Source: Chitinophagaceae bacterium
GTDB lineage: Bacteria; Bacteroidota; Bacteroidia; Chitinophagales; Chitinophagaceae
Reading direction: 5' to 3'
DNA: 6,956 bases
Assembly (NCBI GenBank): GCA_003151295.1
Contig: PLXD01000249.1
Coordinates: 1-6,956 of the forward strand
The notes below the pieces were generated by a model. The model was given only the letters and a program-made list of their open reading frames with translations. It was not told the origin of the DNA and made no database searches. Below, piece by piece: positions 6,576 through 6,956 of this stretch. Position 1 is the stretch's first letter, and every line of letters starts with the position of its first letter. The position numbers and the translations under genes were made by a program.

Positions 6576-6956
6576 TTATTGTTTTGATCTCAGTATCTCA
6601 CTCAATACCGCCTGTGCCGCCCATACCCTGTTGGATGCTTCCTGCGTAACAATGCTGTTGGGGCTGTCCAGGACCTCGTCGCTCAGCTCCACATTCCGCC
6701 GTACCGGCAGACAGTGCATGACCTTTGCCTGACGGGTCTCCCTGAGTTTCTCTCCGGTAAGCATCCATTCCGGGTCATTGCAATAGATCTTGCCATAGTC
6801 GGTATAGGTGCTCCAGTTCTTTACATATACAAAATCGGCATCTTTCAAGGCCTCATCCTGGTTATGTGTGATGCTTGCTCCCTTTGTGAATTTTTCGTCC
6901 AGTTCATAATCCTCCGGGTGCGTGATGACGAAATCGGCTTCTCCACAGGCATTGAT
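6576..6956 (-). CDS. argF': N-acetyl- (or N-succinyl-) ornithine carbamoyltransferase, C-terminal part (5' end outside window)
   Basis: The frame is open from the right edge and encodes the last 126 residues, ending ILRSKQ. The hallmark is MHCLPVRRN (encoded around 6700-6726). The His-Cys-Leu-Pro core is common to all ornithine-type transcarbamylases and binds carbamoyl phosphate, while the following Val-Arg-Arg-Asn is typical of the N-acetyl- and N-succinyl-ornithine enzymes rather than classical OTCase (HCLPAF-type). Other family landmarks are the ADFVYVKNWS strand and a late EASNR motif. The enzyme would make N-acyl-citrulline from N-acyl-ornithine and carbamoyl phosphate in the cytosol. 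The residues that separate acetyl from succinyl specificity (Glu versus Pro in the N-terminal domain) are off-window, so the substrate is undecided. The TTG at 6848 is an internal Leu codon; translation clearly continues upstream in the same frame. It is the first visible gene of the arginine operon, 8 nt before argB. Confidence 0.85.
   Translation of the reverse strand: MNACGEADFVITHPEDYELDEKFTKGASITHNQDEALKDADFVYVKNWSTYTDYGKIYCNDPEWMLTGEKLRETRQAKVMHCLPVRRNVELSDEVLDSPNSIVTQEASNRVWAAQAVLSEILRSKQ

Noticed and set aside
3671..6649. Plus-strand frames of up to 100 codons inside the arginine genes
   Set aside because: Same reason: each is antisense to an intact arginine gene and carries no recognisable domain or start context.
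1..6956. tRNA, rRNA, CRISPR array, riboswitch, phage or defence genes
   Set aside because: Nothing with cloverleaf, repeat-spacer or known aptamer layout was seen; except for the 313-bp gap, the window is almost wholly filled by metabolic genes.

Overview
The window looks like a chromosomal segment of a member of the Bacteroidota, possibly a Chitinophagales-like genus. The base composition looks moderate, near 50 percent G+C in genes and richer in A+T between them. Most starts lack a convincing Shine-Dalgarno sequence. The arginine genes are of the N-acyl-ornithine transcarbamylase type known from Bacteroides and Xanthomonas. The lineage call is inference from gene type and order, not from a marker gene.

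Layout, left to right. (1) 1-200, plus strand: the 3' end of an M28-type zinc peptidase gene. (2) 228-1184, minus: a probably exported TIM-barrel protein of the sugar-phosphate isomerase/epimerase (AP-endonuclease-2-like) superfamily, convergent with the peptidase gene. (3) 1193-1351, minus: a 52-codon relic that I read as the 5' end of an alpha-glucan (glycogen) phosphorylase gene, frameshifted and cut off. (4) 1351-3024, minus: an intact alpha-D-glucose-phosphate-specific phosphoglucomutase, pgm. (5) 3025-3337: a 313-bp intergenic stretch holding the end of the arginine operon and the start region of pgm. (6) 3338-6956, minus: four arginine biosynthesis genes in transcription order: an N-acyl-ornithine transcarbamylase (3' part only), argB, an argE-type M20 deacylase, and argH.

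How they work together. ArgB phosphorylates N-acetylglutamate. The transcarbamylase would carbamoylate the N-acylated ornithine, so the M20 enzyme would remove the acyl group from N-acyl-citrulline rather than from acetylornithine. ArgH releases arginine and fumarate. argC, argD, argG and the acetylglutamate-forming enzyme are not in the window and may lie beyond the right edge. The genes are tightly packed: 8 nt between the transcarbamylase gene and argB, an 8-nt overlap of argB with argE, and 46 nt between argE and argH.

The second minus-strand group, pgm then relic then TIM-barrel gene, looks like a former glycogen-breakdown pair (phosphorylase making glucose-1-phosphate, Pgm making glucose-6-phosphate). 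The phosphorylase appears to have been lost by frameshift and truncation, with the TIM-barrel gene now directly behind the scar. I saw no wholly new system. The points most worth checking are this relic, an A8 tract that could join the argE and argH frames, and a glutamate at the transcarbamylase position that is a modified lysine in the Xanthomonas enzyme.
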